From: Pelagicoccus sp.
Lineage (GTDB): Bacteria; Verrucomicrobiota; Verrucomicrobiia; Opitutales; Opitutaceae
Assembly (NCBI GenBank): GCA_028284635.1
Contig: JANQRJ010000018.1
Coordinates: 1 to 64,000, forward strand
Direction of reading: 5' to 3'
Length of the DNA: 64,000 bases
Positions 17,394 through 26,769 of the stretch are shown here, piece after piece. Both the position numbers and the translations under genes were made by a program. The notes below the pieces were generated by a model that saw only the letters and a program-made list of their open reading frames with translations, searched no databases and was not told the DNA's origin. Position 1 is the stretch's first letter. Every line of letters starts with the position of its first letter.

Positions 17394-17524
17394 TTCGACG
17401 TTGGGATCTGCCCAAGGAATCAAACCGATTTCGCTCTCAACGCAATCCAGACTTTGCCCTATATTCTTTCAGAAACACGAGTCCCAGACAGCGGCATGCT
17501 ATATTCCTAGATCATCCAATCTCC

Positions 17525-17560
17525 ATAAATTAAGTATGTAACGTTGCATGCTTAATTTAC
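17525..17560. repeat. AACGTT-centred 36-bp palindrome, copy 1
   Basis: Near-palindrome with centre AACGTT at 17540-17545 and 15-base arms ATAAATTAAGTATGT and GCATGCTTAATTTAC (3 mismatches). It lies between the permease stop and hicB. Copies 2 and 3 are at 31025-31060 and 44501-44536. Confidence 0.8.
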
Positions 17561-17588
17561 AAAGACGGCTTGCGCCTTCACTACAAGC

Positions 17589-18842
17589 TCAAGAAGCCGT
17601 CCCCCGAATCACTTCGCCCGGCACCAGTCGGGCAGCTCGGCGAGCGGGGGCCAAGCTGGCGAAAGCTACGATGATCGCAGCTGTGACAGCCGCCCAGATG
17701 TAGTGCGACAGCGACCAATCGACTACATAGTTGTCCGTCGAGAAAATCCCCCGCACCCGCAACGGCAAAGCGGAAACGCTGTACGTCACCGCAGCTCCCA
17801 GGACGAAGCCCAGAATCACACCCAAAAGCAGCACGATCCCGCCCTGCCACAAAAACACCGCAGAGATATCCGTCCGGCTGTAGCCCATGGAGCGCAGGAT
17901 CGAGATCTCCCGCGTCTTCTCCATGACGATCATCACCAGGGTATTGAACATCCCTAACCCCGAAATCAGGATAATCGTCGAAACAGTGATGGCCGCCGAA
18001 ACCTGCAAGGCCTGAAACACGTCGAGCCAAACCTTCTCCCGCTCCTGCCAGGGCGAAGCCGAATGCTGCGTCATGCTCTCGATCACCGCCGCGTCGTAGG
18101 GCGCGCTCTCTCGGTCGAAAAGCGATACCTGCAGGAAACTCACCCCATGCGGGCGGGCAAGCAGCGAACGAGCCTGATCGAGATGAACAAAGAGACGCAC
18201 CCGATCGATATCGGAAACGCCCGTCTCGTAGATGGCCGACACCCGGAAACGCCCCTGCCGACCGCGACCTTCCAAGATGATAGAGTCGTCTACTTGGACT
18301 TGCAGACGATCCGCCAGCTTGCGACCGATCAGCAAGCCGGTGGGTGTCTCGCGAAACGTATCGATGCTGCCAAACAGGATCTGATCCTCCAGATCCGAAA
18401 CGGCAAGGTGCTCGTTCAGCGTAATCCCGAAAACCTGCCCGGTATCCGCCCGCAAGGGGCTTTGCACGGAAACGGATCCCTTGAGCACCGCCGAAGTCGC
18501 AGCCACGTTGGAGAGCTGCCGAAGCGACTCCACTACCGCATCCGGAAACTCGACGCCTTCCACATAGCGGCGACTCGAACGGTCCGCCACGAAAAAGCTA
18601 GTCGAATCCGTTTCGCTAGAAGCGGCTTCCAGCTGAGCGAGCGTCGGCTGAAACCTATCCTCGATGCGGATGGCCCCATTCGTGCCGAGGATCGTCTTGA
18701 TGAAAAACTCCTCGAAACCGCCCACCTGCGCCTGGGTCACGATGAAAAAGCCGACGCCAAAAGCGATGCCGCCCAGGCTCATCAGCATGGACCGCTTCTT
18801 CGCAAGCAGAAAACGTAGGGCTATGCGGATGGTGGGAGACAT
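17589..18842 (-). CDS. LolC/E-type ABC transporter permease
   Basis: 417 residues from ATG at 18842; the longer frame reads into heptamer repeats and is discarded. An N-terminal transmembrane helix (MLMSLGGIAFGVGFFIVTQA) is followed by a large periplasmic domain (about 45-270). Three C-terminal helices follow, with the FtsX-type segment VSAAITVSTIILISGLGMFN and the cytoplasmic coupling region MEKTREISILRSMGYSRTDI. This is the MacB/LolC/LolE architecture. It probably works with the ATPase at 16180. Whether it is a homodimeric LolF-like sorter or a drug/peptide exporter cannot be told. Confidence 0.8.
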   Translation of the reverse strand: MSPTIRIALRFLLAKKRSMLMSLGGIAFGVGFFIVTQAQVGGFEEFFIKTILGTNGAIRIEDRFQPTLAQLEAASSETDSTSFFVADRSSRRYVEGVEFPDAVVESLRQLSNVAATSAVLKGSVSVQSPLRADTGQVFGITLNEHLAVSDLEDQILFGSIDTFRETPTGLLIGRKLADRLQVQVDDSIILEGRGRQGRFRVSAIYETGVSDIDRVRLFVHLDQARSLLARPHGVSFLQVSLFDRESAPYDAAVIESMTQHSASPWQEREKVWLDVFQALQVSAAITVSTIILISGLGMFNTLVMIVMEKTREISILRSMGYSRTDISAVFLWQGGIVLLLGVILGFVLGAAVTYSVSALPLRVRGIFSTDNYVVDWSLSHYIWAAVTAAIIVAFASLAPARRAARLVPGEVIRGTAS

Positions 18843-18847
18843 GGGGA

Positions 18848-18932
18848 GATTAAAAATTGAAGATTGAAAATTGAGAATTGAGGGAAACCGGAAGAGGCGA
18901 ATCTTCAATTTTCAATCCGCAATCTTCAATCT
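18848..18932. repeat. Heptamer repeat tracts (TCAATTT type), inverted pair
   Basis: Two tracts of seven-base units on opposite strands. On the minus strand the gene-proximal tract reads TCAATTC, TCAATTT, TCAATCT, TCAATTT, TTAATCT, then CCCCATG at the permease start. The mirror copy lies at about 18899-18932. It is followed by an 8-bp stem (CTCTAGCC/GGCTAGAG, 18931-18951) spanning the gspF stop. Confidence 0.7.
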
Positions 18933-20192
18933 CTAGCCTGAAAGGCTAGAGCTCAGCTGGAATACGGCGGAGATGATGCCCATCGCTACCAGTCCTACGA
19001 AAACGAATACGAAGAGCAGCACGCCAATCGAAACCACTCCGAGGAACGCCTTGATCGCCGCATCCACCCGCTCGCCGTACTGGCGAGACAGCTGTTTGAG
19101 TCCCGGCACTATGTTGCCAGTGTTCTCTCCCACGGTGAAGATGTCCAAGGCCATGCCATCGAAATAGCTCGTAGCCTTGAAGGCGCTGGAGAGAGCGCTG
19201 CCCTCCGTGACCTTCGAGCGAGCCTCCGCGAAGCGTTCGCGCATCGCCATGTTCGTTAGCGAGCGCTCTGTCATAGCCAGCGACTGCACCATCGTTATGC
19301 CGTTTTCCAAAAGGAGCGTGAGCACCTGCGAGAGCCGCAGGACTTGCAAGTCGCGCAGGAAAGGACCAAGCCCCGGAAGCTTGAGAATGAACTCGTCGAA
19401 AGACCTGCGCCCGTGAGTGGACTTTCGCCAGGAGATCAGCGAAACGATCCCGAACACTACGGCGATCGCCACAATCCAGCCATAGGACAGGGTCCAATTC
19501 GCCGAGCCGATCAGCAGTTTGGTCGACCAAGGCAGATTGCTCCCCAGGCTGGAAAGCAGGCCTTCGATGCGCGGCAGCAAAAAGAACAGGAAGAGCAGCA
19601 CCAGCCCGATCGCGATCAGCATCAAAAACATCGGGTAAGCCAAGGCGGAAAACAACTTAGCCTTGATCGCCTTGCTGTCTTCCAGACTGGCGACCAGGCG
19701 AACAAGCACGTTGCTCAAGCTGCCTGTAGCCTCGCCCGCCTCGATCAAGCTCACCATGCTGTCGTCGAAGACCTTGTCCTGCTTGCGAAACGCTTCCGAA
19801 AGCGAACGCCCCTGGCGCACGTCCTCCCAAAGGCGCATGGCCAGATACTTCTGGGCGGGATCGTTCAGCCGAGTCGCCATGAGCTGCAAGGCATCGCCCG
19901 CCTGGATGCCGCACGCCACCAGCTCCTTCAAAGCGCTCATGAAGGGCAAAGCCACCGAGCGAGAGAGCTGGACCTTGTCGCGTCCCCGCAAGGTCGAGAT
20001 CCACTGGGCCGCGCTGCGCTTCTTGCGCGATTCCTGATCGGCAGCGCCTTCCACCAAAGCCTCGCTCACCGATATCGGCCGCAGACGCTTAGCCGCCAGC
20101 TTGCGTAGGGCGATCTTGCGGCTAGGCGCCTCAAGCTCCCCGCGCACGGCAAGCCCAGTCGCATCCTTAGCGTTGTATTTGAAGGCAGGCAC
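18933..20192 (-). CDS. gspF: Type II secretion inner-membrane platform protein GspF
   Basis: 419 residues from a GTG at 20192. The N-terminal MPAFKYNAKDATGLAVRGEL motif is typical of GspF/PilC, followed by two GspF domains (about 85-205 and 285-405). Each ends in transmembrane helices (ALAYPMFLMLIAIGLVLLFL; GVVSIGVLLFVFVFVGLVAM). It anchors the GspE ATPase in the secretion platform. It is last in the T2SS operon, separated from gspE by 154 bases of heptamer repeats. Confidence 0.93.
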   Translation of the reverse strand: MPAFKYNAKDATGLAVRGELEAPSRKIALRKLAAKRLRPISVSEALVEGAADQESRKKRSAAQWISTLRGRDKVQLSRSVALPFMSALKELVACGIQAGDALQLMATRLNDPAQKYLAMRLWEDVRQGRSLSEAFRKQDKVFDDSMVSLIEAGEATGSLSNVLVRLVASLEDSKAIKAKLFSALAYPMFLMLIAIGLVLLFLFFLLPRIEGLLSSLGSNLPWSTKLLIGSANWTLSYGWIVAIAVVFGIVSLISWRKSTHGRRSFDEFILKLPGLGPFLRDLQVLRLSQVLTLLLENGITMVQSLAMTERSLTNMAMRERFAEARSKVTEGSALSSAFKATSYFDGMALDIFTVGENTGNIVPGLKQLSRQYGERVDAAIKAFLGVVSIGVLLFVFVFVGLVAMGIISAVFQLSSSLSG

Positions 20193-20196
20193 GGGA

Positions 20197-20342
20197 TTAA
20201 GTTAAGAGTGAAGAGTTAAGAGTGAAAAGTACCGCAGGCGACTTGTCCGCGTCTCTCGTAGGCTGCTCCAACCGCGCCGGACGACTGAACGCGATCCCAG
20301 GATTCTCACAAACTCTTCGTTTTTCACTCTTCACTCTTCACT
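20197..20342. repeat. Heptamer repeats between gspE and gspF, inverted pair
   Basis: The minus strand approaching gspF reads TTTTCACTCTTAACTCTTCA and so on, in seven-base units (20197-20230). The mirror tract on the plus strand is at about 20309-20342. The two could pair into a long RNA hairpin between gspE and gspF. Confidence 0.7.
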
Positions 20343-20346
20343 GACC

Positions 20347-22074
20347 TCACCCTTCCTTCACGGAGATGGTGCGTACGACTTCCTCTAGGGTGGTGAGATT
20401 CTTGAGCACCAGGTTCCAGCCGGATTGGCCGAGAGTCACCATGCCAGCCTTCAGGCCGATGTCGCGAATCACTGGAGCGGCCTCGCGCTTCACGATCGGC
20501 TCGTGCATCTTTTCGGTCACGCGCAGGATTTCATAGATCCCGATACGGCCTTTGTATCCAATTCCTCGACACGATTCGCAACCGGGCGACTCCGGTAGAT
20601 CGACCACCCCATCGGCAAGGTTCGCCGGCAGATCGAGCACGCGAAGGGCGTCATGCAGCTCTTCCGGTTCGGCGGAGCGAGCTCGCACGCACTTCGGACA
20701 AAGACGGCGAAGCAGTCGCTGGGCGATGACCATCTCCACGGAGGATGCGATGAGGAAGGGCTCGATCCCCATGTCGGTCAAGCGGGTGATCGCCCCGGCG
20801 GAGTCGTTGGTATGCAGCGTGGAGAAAACCAGGTGACCGGTAAGCGAGGCGCGCACCGCTATGTCGGCCGTCTCTCCGTCGCGGATTTCCCCTACCATGA
20901 TAACGTTGGGATCCTGGCGCAGCACGTGGCGCAGCGCTTCGGGAAAGCCAAAGCCGATGTCGGGCTTGACCTGGATCTGGTTCACTCCCGGCACCTCGTA
21001 CTCGATAGGATCCTCGACAGTGATGATGCGACGGTCGTCCGAGTTGATTGAGCGGATGAAGGCGTTGAGCGAAGTCGACTTGCCCGAACCCGTCGGCCCA
21101 GTGACTAGAATTATGCCATGGGGAAGGTTGAGAACCCGGTGGACGATACTCTCGTCTCGCTCCGACATGCCGAGCTGAGCGAGGGAGAGCGGGCTGCTTT
21201 TCTTGTTCAGCAGACGCAAGCTGATGCTCTCTCCATACATGATAGGCATGGTGGAGAGACGGATGTCCAATGTAGTGTCGCCGACCCGATGATTGATGCG
21301 ACCGTCTTGCGGCAGGCGGCGCTCCGAGATGTTGAGCTTGGCCATAATCTTCAGGCGCGAGACGATGGCGTCTTGGAAACGTCTCAGGTTTTCGGGTACA
21401 GGCACCGGTACCAGCAGGCCGTCGATGCGGTAGCGGATGCGCAGATGGTCCTCCATCGGCTCGAAGTGGATGTCGGTGGCTCCGCCTGCGATGGCTTGGT
21501 TGAACACCTCGTTGACGAAGCGGATGATCGCCGCGTCCTCGTCTTCTTCCTCCTCCTCGGGAACGGTCGCAAGTTCGGCCTCCAAATCGAAGGAGTCGTC
21601 CAGACTTTCCGCTCCTACCCCGAGGTTTTGCGTAATGAAATTCGAAATACGCTCGGGATGGGCGATCACCCAGGTGGGACGCTTGCCGCAGGCAGCGTAG
21701 ACCCAGTCGTCGATGGTATCGTCCAGGGGCCAGCTCGTCGCCAGGACAAAGGGCATATCCTCAGCGGCTGGCAACGCCTGAGCTGATTCGTCAGCCGCCT
21801 CCTCTTCGGAAAACTCGGGCCTCACCGGCACGCAATGGAACTCGTGCAGGATGCGCAGCGGGACGCTTTGCAACGACTTGAGATCGAAGCGCGTCGGATC
21901 GACCAGCTCGAGCTGGAGAAAGCCGGCAAGCTGGGATACCAGCTCGTTGAGGCTTTCGCCTTTCAGACGACCGAGCAGCTCGAGGCGCTCCGAACGACGG
22001 GCTGCTCCGACCTCGGCGAGCTCTTCCTCGCTCAAGTCGAAGCGATCCAAAAATTCCGTATCGGCGGTCAGCAT
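20347..22074 (-). CDS. gspE: Type II secretion ATPase GspE
   Basis: 575 residues. An N-terminal GspE/PilB-type domain (about 1-150) is followed by the ATPase: Walker A GPTGSGKSTSLNAF, Walker B GEIRDGETADIA, His box LVFSTLHTNDSAGAITRL, and a zinc tetracysteine pair CPKC...CESC near the C-terminus. It drives pseudopilus assembly at the inner membrane with GspF, GspL and GspM. It follows the GspC-like gene after a 136-base gap that holds a hairpin repeat. Confidence 0.95.
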   Translation of the reverse strand: MLTADTEFLDRFDLSEEELAEVGAARRSERLELLGRLKGESLNELVSQLAGFLQLELVDPTRFDLKSLQSVPLRILHEFHCVPVRPEFSEEEAADESAQALPAAEDMPFVLATSWPLDDTIDDWVYAACGKRPTWVIAHPERISNFITQNLGVGAESLDDSFDLEAELATVPEEEEEDEDAAIIRFVNEVFNQAIAGGATDIHFEPMEDHLRIRYRIDGLLVPVPVPENLRRFQDAIVSRLKIMAKLNISERRLPQDGRINHRVGDTTLDIRLSTMPIMYGESISLRLLNKKSSPLSLAQLGMSERDESIVHRVLNLPHGIILVTGPTGSGKSTSLNAFIRSINSDDRRIITVEDPIEYEVPGVNQIQVKPDIGFGFPEALRHVLRQDPNVIMVGEIRDGETADIAVRASLTGHLVFSTLHTNDSAGAITRLTDMGIEPFLIASSVEMVIAQRLLRRLCPKCVRARSAEPEELHDALRVLDLPANLADGVVDLPESPGCESCRGIGYKGRIGIYEILRVTEKMHEPIVKREAAPVIRDIGLKAGMVTLGQSGWNLVLKNLTTLEEVVRTISVKEG

Positions 22075-22101
22075 GCGGGGTTAAGAAGGAGCGGAGCTGG
22101 G

Positions 22102-22167
22102 AGGTAGCCAAAGTCGAAAGACTTTGGTTCGGGACACGTGGGCCAAAGTCTTTCGACTTCGGCTACC
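22102..22167. repeat. Inverted pair of GTAGCC/GNRA hairpin repeats, copy 1
   Basis: Left arm 22102-22127 contains GGTAGCC and an internal stem AAAGTC-GAAA-GACTTT. The right arm 22143-22167 is its inverted copy (AAGTCTTTCGACTTCGGCTA). It lies between the GspC-like gene and gspE. Related copies are at 31119-31175 and 59806-59871. Confidence 0.75.
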
Positions 22168-22210
22168 GGGAGTGAGCTGGGCCATGCTTGCATCAAAGTG
22201 GAATCCACAG

Positions 22211-22777
22211 TCAGTTGTTTCGATTCTGCTGCTGTTGCTGCTGGATACGCTGGCGACGCTCGGCTCGACGACGGCGGATCTCCTCCGCCACGGTCTGCAT
22301 GCGGCGCCGCACTTGCTCGTCGGTTTCCGCAGTCGCTCCAGCAACGCTAGAGACAGCGGCAGCCGGAGACGGCGCGGGGGCGTTGTTCTGCACGACCCGG
22401 ATCGCGTCGATCTGGGCCTTCTTCAAGGTCAGCTTCTTGGTCATGGTGCCGCGGGCGATGACTGCGATCTCGTCATCGGCATCGTAGTGCCGTAATTCGA
22501 GGCCGGACTCGTGACGCTCGCCATCGACGATCCAATAGTTCTTTCCCTCATTCGTATCGAAGACGCTGATACGTAACTCCCCATCCATCTTGATAAGGCC
22601 GTTGAACTCGAAGCTGTCCAGTGGCGAGACGACTTCATTGGGCGGCGGAGCCACCGGAGCGGCCCTAGGCGACTGAAACGGCGACTCCATTTGCTCGGCT
22701 TGCCCTGAAGCGAACTGCGCTCCGGCAAGAAGAAGCGCAAAGAAGGATACTTTGGATATCGCCAACTTCCGTTTCAC
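22211..22777 (-). CDS. GspC-like periplasmic T2SS component
   Basis: 188 residues: an N-terminal signal or anchor (about 5-25), a Pro-rich linker, then a compact beta-rich domain (about 55-125: FEFNGLIKMDGELRISVFDT...WIVDGERH). This domain resembles the homology region of GspC that docks on the GspD N0 domain. There is no PDZ domain; instead the tail is charged and ends in a Gln run (RIQQQQQQNRNN). It overlaps gspD by four bases. GspC function is inferred from fold and position. Confidence 0.6.
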   Translation of the reverse strand: MKRKLAISKVSFFALLLAGAQFASGQAEQMESPFQSPRAAPVAPPPNEVVSPLDSFEFNGLIKMDGELRISVFDTNEGKNYWIVDGERHESGLELRHYDADDEIAVIARGTMTKKLTLKKAQIDAIRVVQNNAPAPSPAAAVSSVAGATAETDEQVRRRMQTVAEEIRRRRAERRQRIQQQQQQNRNN

Positions 22778-25002
22778 TTGCGAGGTCCTTTCGGGAGCTT
22801 TTTGGACTTATCTTGGTCTTCGTCGGGGTCTCCGTTGATCTCGAGCTCGCCAGTCTCCATGAAATGCTCGATACTTTCCCCTGCTTCGATCCGGTCCATG
22901 ATGGCATCGGCATCGTCGTTCACGTCATCGGTGCTGCGCACCACGAGAGGGCGGATGAAGACGAGCAGCTCGGACTTCACCTGGTCCTTGCCACGGCGGT
23001 TGAAGAGACCTCCGATAATCGGGATCTCGCCGAAAAACGCGCCTTTCGATTTTCCTCTAGTGACGCGATTGCGCTGCAGGCCTCCCAACACGACAAGCTC
23101 GCCATTGGAAACGCTGACGTAGGATACCGCTTGGCGGCGGCCGATAACCGGCTGCTCGTTGCTGTCGATCGTAACGGTATCGACCACATCGTCGATGGTC
23201 TGATCGATCTCCAGCTGGATGACGTCGTTGGGCCCGATAAGCGGCGTAACCGTCAGTTCGATACCGATGTCCTGATACTGCACGGTAGAGCGCACATTGT
23301 CGCTGATGGAGGAAGTCTGGGAACCTGTAACGATAGGGCGGGCCTCGCCGACCGAGATGGAGGCTTCCTTGTTGTGGGTCGTGGTCAAGGTAGGCACGGA
23401 AAGCAGGGTCACGTTCGAATCCGAACGCGCCGTGTTGAAAACCGCATCCAAGGTTAGAACACTGAAGGATCCGTCATTGTAGTTAAACGTGCCTCCAAGA
23501 CCGAGACCGAGAAAGTTGAAACCCGGTCCGCCTTCAATCGGCGTCGTAATGGTGGTCGTGTCGTCTTCGTTTCGGACGAAGGCCGCCGAAAAGGCATCCA
23601 TACCCCGAGTGATCCCTTCGTCCTCGGTTAGATTGACCTCCGCAATGATTACCTCGATACGCACCTGAGGCAGCAGTACGTCTATCTTCTCGACCAGCAC
23701 GGTCATCAAATCGAGGTCGCTGCGCGTGCCGGAGATGACTAGGGAATTGCTACGCTCGTCGGCAATGATGGTCATGAAGGAGCTGAACTGGCTGTCGCGA
23801 TCGTCGGATCCGGCAGAGGGGGAAGCGGTGGAGACCGTTTCGCGGGCAGGTGGCTGCTGGGGTCCCGAGTCCCCAAAGGTCACGCGGCGGTTGAAACGGC
23901 TGGCCGGGCTGTCTCCTTCGCGGCGGTTGTTCTGAGCCCGGTCGTTCGCATTCGAGTCGTTGCCGCCGGAGACGAATTGGCTGAGCAGGGAGGCGACTTC
24001 CTCGGCATTGGCATGCTTGAGGGGAATGACCTCGATACGCGTCGAGGGGTCGGCCTTGATATCCAGCTTCTGGATAATGCCCTCGAAGAACGCGAGGTTG
24101 GAAGGCTCCGTCATGATGATGATCTGATTGGTGCGATCGTCGGACGAAATGGCAGTGCTGGAGCCGAAGAGAATCTGGGTGATGCCACCGCCCTCGCCTT
24201 CAGAGGCGGATTCCGGGCTGGGGCGCTCTCCGCCTTGGATTCGGGGGCCACCTCCCTGCTGGGCATTGGGGTTTCCGAAGCGATTGCGGGCATCGTCGAT
24301 CATGCCCTGGATCTGCTGGGCGACTTCGCTTGCCTGGGCGTACTGGAGGGTGAAGAAGACCGGGGAGATGTTCAGCCGGGAGGGTTTGTCCACCTCGCTT
24401 ACCACATACTCGAGGCGTTGCAGGTTGCTCACGGTATCGGTCACGATCACCGCGTTGGAGTTCTGGAAGGGGATGATCGAGCTGAAGGTGGGGCTGAGAA
24501 AGGGCTGAATCTGCTGCTGGAAGGTCTGGGAATCGAGGTGCTCGAAGCGGAAGAGCTTGCTCACCACCTTGCCGCTGGGAGCGCGGTCGGCCAGGCTTCC
24601 GGTGACCAACTCGGGGGCTTGGGTGCGGATCTCGCCGAGCTGCACGATCTTGAGGAAGCGATCGCCCAGCGGGGAGACTCCGATCTGGTTCAAGCTGAGC
24701 AGGCTCTCGATAGCGAGAATCAGCTCGGCTCGCGTGATCGGGCCTCGGCTGTCGAAGGTGATCTGAGGCGTGGGCAGCTGCTGGGGGCGCAGAATGGAGC
24801 GGCCCGTCAGATCGGAGAGGATCTCCAGAACGCCCTCTAGCGGCTGATCGACAACCTGATAGTCTTCGATGATGCCATTGGGATCGGGGTAGGTTATGGT
24901 GCTAAGCGACTCCTCGTCTTGGGCAAGAGAGCTGCCGGCCAAGAGGCCTCCGAGCAAGGAAACGGCGACAGCCGACTTGAGGTTGCGTATCCAAATTCTC
25001 AT
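22774..25002 (-). CDS. gspD: Type II secretion secretin GspD
   Basis: 742 residues with a signal peptide (VAVSLLGGLLAGSSLAQ). N-terminal N0-N3 domains (about 40-400) include a long disordered insertion around FVSGGNDSNANDRAQNNRRE. The secretin domain (about 430-670) has VPTLTTTHNKEASISVGEARPIV and SVSNGELVVLGGLQRNR. The C-terminal region is acidic (SIEHFMETGELEINGDPDED). It forms the outer-membrane gate. It overlaps gspM by four bases. No pilotin-type lipoprotein was seen nearby. Confidence 0.95.
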   Translation of the reverse strand: MRIWIRNLKSAVAVSLLGGLLAGSSLAQDEESLSTITYPDPNGIIEDYQVVDQPLEGVLEILSDLTGRSILRPQQLPTPQITFDSRGPITRAELILAIESLLSLNQIGVSPLGDRFLKIVQLGEIRTQAPELVTGSLADRAPSGKVVSKLFRFEHLDSQTFQQQIQPFLSPTFSSIIPFQNSNAVIVTDTVSNLQRLEYVVSEVDKPSRLNISPVFFTLQYAQASEVAQQIQGMIDDARNRFGNPNAQQGGGPRIQGGERPSPESASEGEGGGITQILFGSSTAISSDDRTNQIIIMTEPSNLAFFEGIIQKLDIKADPSTRIEVIPLKHANAEEVASLLSQFVSGGNDSNANDRAQNNRREGDSPASRFNRRVTFGDSGPQQPPARETVSTASPSAGSDDRDSQFSSFMTIIADERSNSLVISGTRSDLDLMTVLVEKIDVLLPQVRIEVIIAEVNLTEDEGITRGMDAFSAAFVRNEDDTTTITTPIEGGPGFNFLGLGLGGTFNYNDGSFSVLTLDAVFNTARSDSNVTLLSVPTLTTTHNKEASISVGEARPIVTGSQTSSISDNVRSTVQYQDIGIELTVTPLIGPNDVIQLEIDQTIDDVVDTVTIDSNEQPVIGRRQAVSYVSVSNGELVVLGGLQRNRVTRGKSKGAFFGEIPIIGGLFNRRGKDQVKSELLVFIRPLVVRSTDDVNDDADAIMDRIEAGESIEHFMETGELEINGDPDEDQDKSKKLPKGPRK

Positions 25003-25565
25003 TTCGCGTATTCTAGGGACTTCAAAACGTAGCGCGTATCGACGAACTGATCGTCGCGGGCCTGGGCCTGGATGACGATGCGTTCAAGACTGACGTAGGG
25101 CAGCTCCGACTTCAGAGACGCTGTAAAGCTCTTGATCTGGGGGTAGGTCGCTTTTTGCACCGACAGCTGAAAGGTGTGAAAGTTAAGCCCAGTGCCTTCC
25201 TCGGTACGAGCCTGGCCGAGGTCGAATGCCGTGAAGCCAGCGCGGCGCACCAACGCGTCGATCTGGCCGGCTACCTCGTCCTTGGTGGGCAGCTCTTCCA
25301 AGTTGATCTCCGAGATGAGCTCTTCGTAGCTCACCCGTACGCCCTCTTCGTAGCTGAGCATGTTCTTCTGCTCCGCGTCCAGGCGATGGGCGGCAGCGAT
25401 CGAACCTTGCGTCGCCGCATGGCGGTCGAACTGCCAGCTGAACCAGACGAAAACGAGGGCGAAGGCAAACAACAGGAGCAGAACCTTCTCCCGCATGTTC
25501 ATCTTGAAGAAATGCCGACGGGCCTGCACGGACCAGACGCCAAGCTTGGCTGCGGCGCTACTCAT
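24999..25565 (-). CDS. gspM: Type II secretion protein GspM-like
   Basis: 188 residues from ATG at 25565; the longer frame overlaps gspL and is not needed. A short cytosolic N-terminus is followed by one transmembrane helix (VLLLLFAFALVFVWFSW, about 28-44) and a periplasmic alpha-beta domain. This is the layout of GspM/PilO proteins, which pair with GspL. It overlaps gspL by 8 bases and gspD by 4. Sequence similarity in this family is weak, so the call rests on architecture and gene order. Confidence 0.7.
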   Translation of the reverse strand: MSSAAAKLGVWSVQARRHFFKMNMREKVLLLLFAFALVFVWFSWQFDRHAATQGSIAAAHRLDAEQKNMLSYEEGVRVSYEELISEINLEELPTKDEVAGQIDALVRRAGFTAFDLGQARTEEGTGLNFHTFQLSVQKATYPQIKSFTASLKSELPYVSLERIVIQAQARDDQFVDTRYVLKSLEYAK

Positions 25566-26742
25566 TGCTCGCCACCTCCGGAGCGGGTAGGAAAACGCCG
25601 GGAACGAAGCGAATCGTAGTGGTAAAAGAAGAGCCGGACGGGTTGTTCTGCTGATTGGAGAGCGCAACGGAGGAAACCATCTCGGAACGCTCCAGGCGTT
25701 TCTTGAATTCGTTGACTTCGGTGAAGTTCGAGGCCCGGGCGTCGATCACCAGCACGTCGGGACCATCGGTCTCGAACTTCCGGTAGATGACCTTCGGCCA
25801 GCTCTGATAAGGGAGGAGCGTCTCGATCATCTGAAATGGCGTGAGATTGGACTCTCGGAAGTTCTGCAAGGTGTTGGTCGTGGTCTGCAGGGAGTCGAAC
25901 GCTCGCACCGCCGGCTCCCGGTCGGAGTTCATGCCGCGACGCAAAGCGAGGTAGCCCGCGCTGCCACCCCAGACGATCTCGCTGACGAGCAGCAACGCCA
26001 CGGCAGCAGCGATTCCGAGAACCCCTTTCCAGAGAATTCCATTCTGCCGTTCGTCCTTCTTGGCCTGCTCGACCATCTCGGGATCGCGTAGATCGACCTT
26101 CCAGATCTCCGCCCGAGTAAAGGAGACCTTCGCAGCCAGAGCCCCCTGAGGGTCTTCCGCCTCCAGCCAAGCCGTTTGGCCCAGCCATTTCGGATTTGTA
26201 TTCACAAACCAGATGCGTGGATTGTCCTTGACGATCGCGGTTTTGGCCCGATCGCAAAAGGCAGCCACATCCGAGACAAGATCGAAGGCCTCGTCTTCCT
26301 CGGGAGCCGGACGAGCCTCCGCGTAGAAAGAAGCAGGCAAACTCGAAAGTTTATCGTATCTAAAAATCGAATACGAATGCTCGCTCACCAGCACCAAAGG
26401 CTCTTCAGAGCAGGCATCGGCGTGCAGCCCTATAAGAAAGTCGGGAAGCGCGGCATCCAGACGACGCCAACCTGCGATGTCAGCCCCTTCGAAGCGACGC
26501 TTGTAGGCGGCGAAGACGAAAGCGTAGCGACGGGTCGCATCGAGCTGGTAGCCGTAGTGCAAGTGATCGAGTGGAAAGGGCGAGAGCGCCTCGAGCTCCA
26601 AAAGAACGAATCCCTCCTCTTCCCCACTCTCCAAGTCCTGCGGAATCTCGATGCGACGACAGAAAAACCAATCGCCTGGAGCCAGGAAGGCATCCAGATC
26701 GTAGGCTTGGGGCTTGGGTTTGAATTTGCTAAGGAGAGACAC
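25558..26742 (-). CDS. gspL: Type II secretion protein GspL-like
   Basis: 394 residues: a cytoplasmic domain (about 1-235), one transmembrane helix (GILWKGVLGIAAAVALLLVSEIVWG, about 236-260) and a periplasmic domain with a ferredoxin-like C-terminal region. This is the GspL (PilM/PilN-like) plan that links GspE to GspM. It lies between gspK (27-base gap) and gspM (overlap). The cytoplasmic domain is poorly conserved. Identification is mainly by architecture and position. Confidence 0.72.
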   Translation of the reverse strand: MSLLSKFKPKPQAYDLDAFLAPGDWFFCRRIEIPQDLESGEEEGFVLLELEALSPFPLDHLHYGYQLDATRRYAFVFAAYKRRFEGADIAGWRRLDAALPDFLIGLHADACSEEPLVLVSEHSYSIFRYDKLSSLPASFYAEARPAPEEDEAFDLVSDVAAFCDRAKTAIVKDNPRIWFVNTNPKWLGQTAWLEAEDPQGALAAKVSFTRAEIWKVDLRDPEMVEQAKKDERQNGILWKGVLGIAAAVALLLVSEIVWGGSAGYLALRRGMNSDREPAVRAFDSLQTTTNTLQNFRESNLTPFQMIETLLPYQSWPKVIYRKFETDGPDVLVIDARASNFTEVNEFKKRLERSEMVSSVALSNQQNNPSGSSFTTTIRFVPGVFLPAPEVASNE

Positions 26743-26769
26743 GTTCGGGCGCTGTTTTCGCTACTATCA

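Noticed and set aside
20197..20342. Repeats considered as a CRISPR array
   Set aside because: Units are 7 bases with no unique spacers, and no cas genes are present anywhere in the window.
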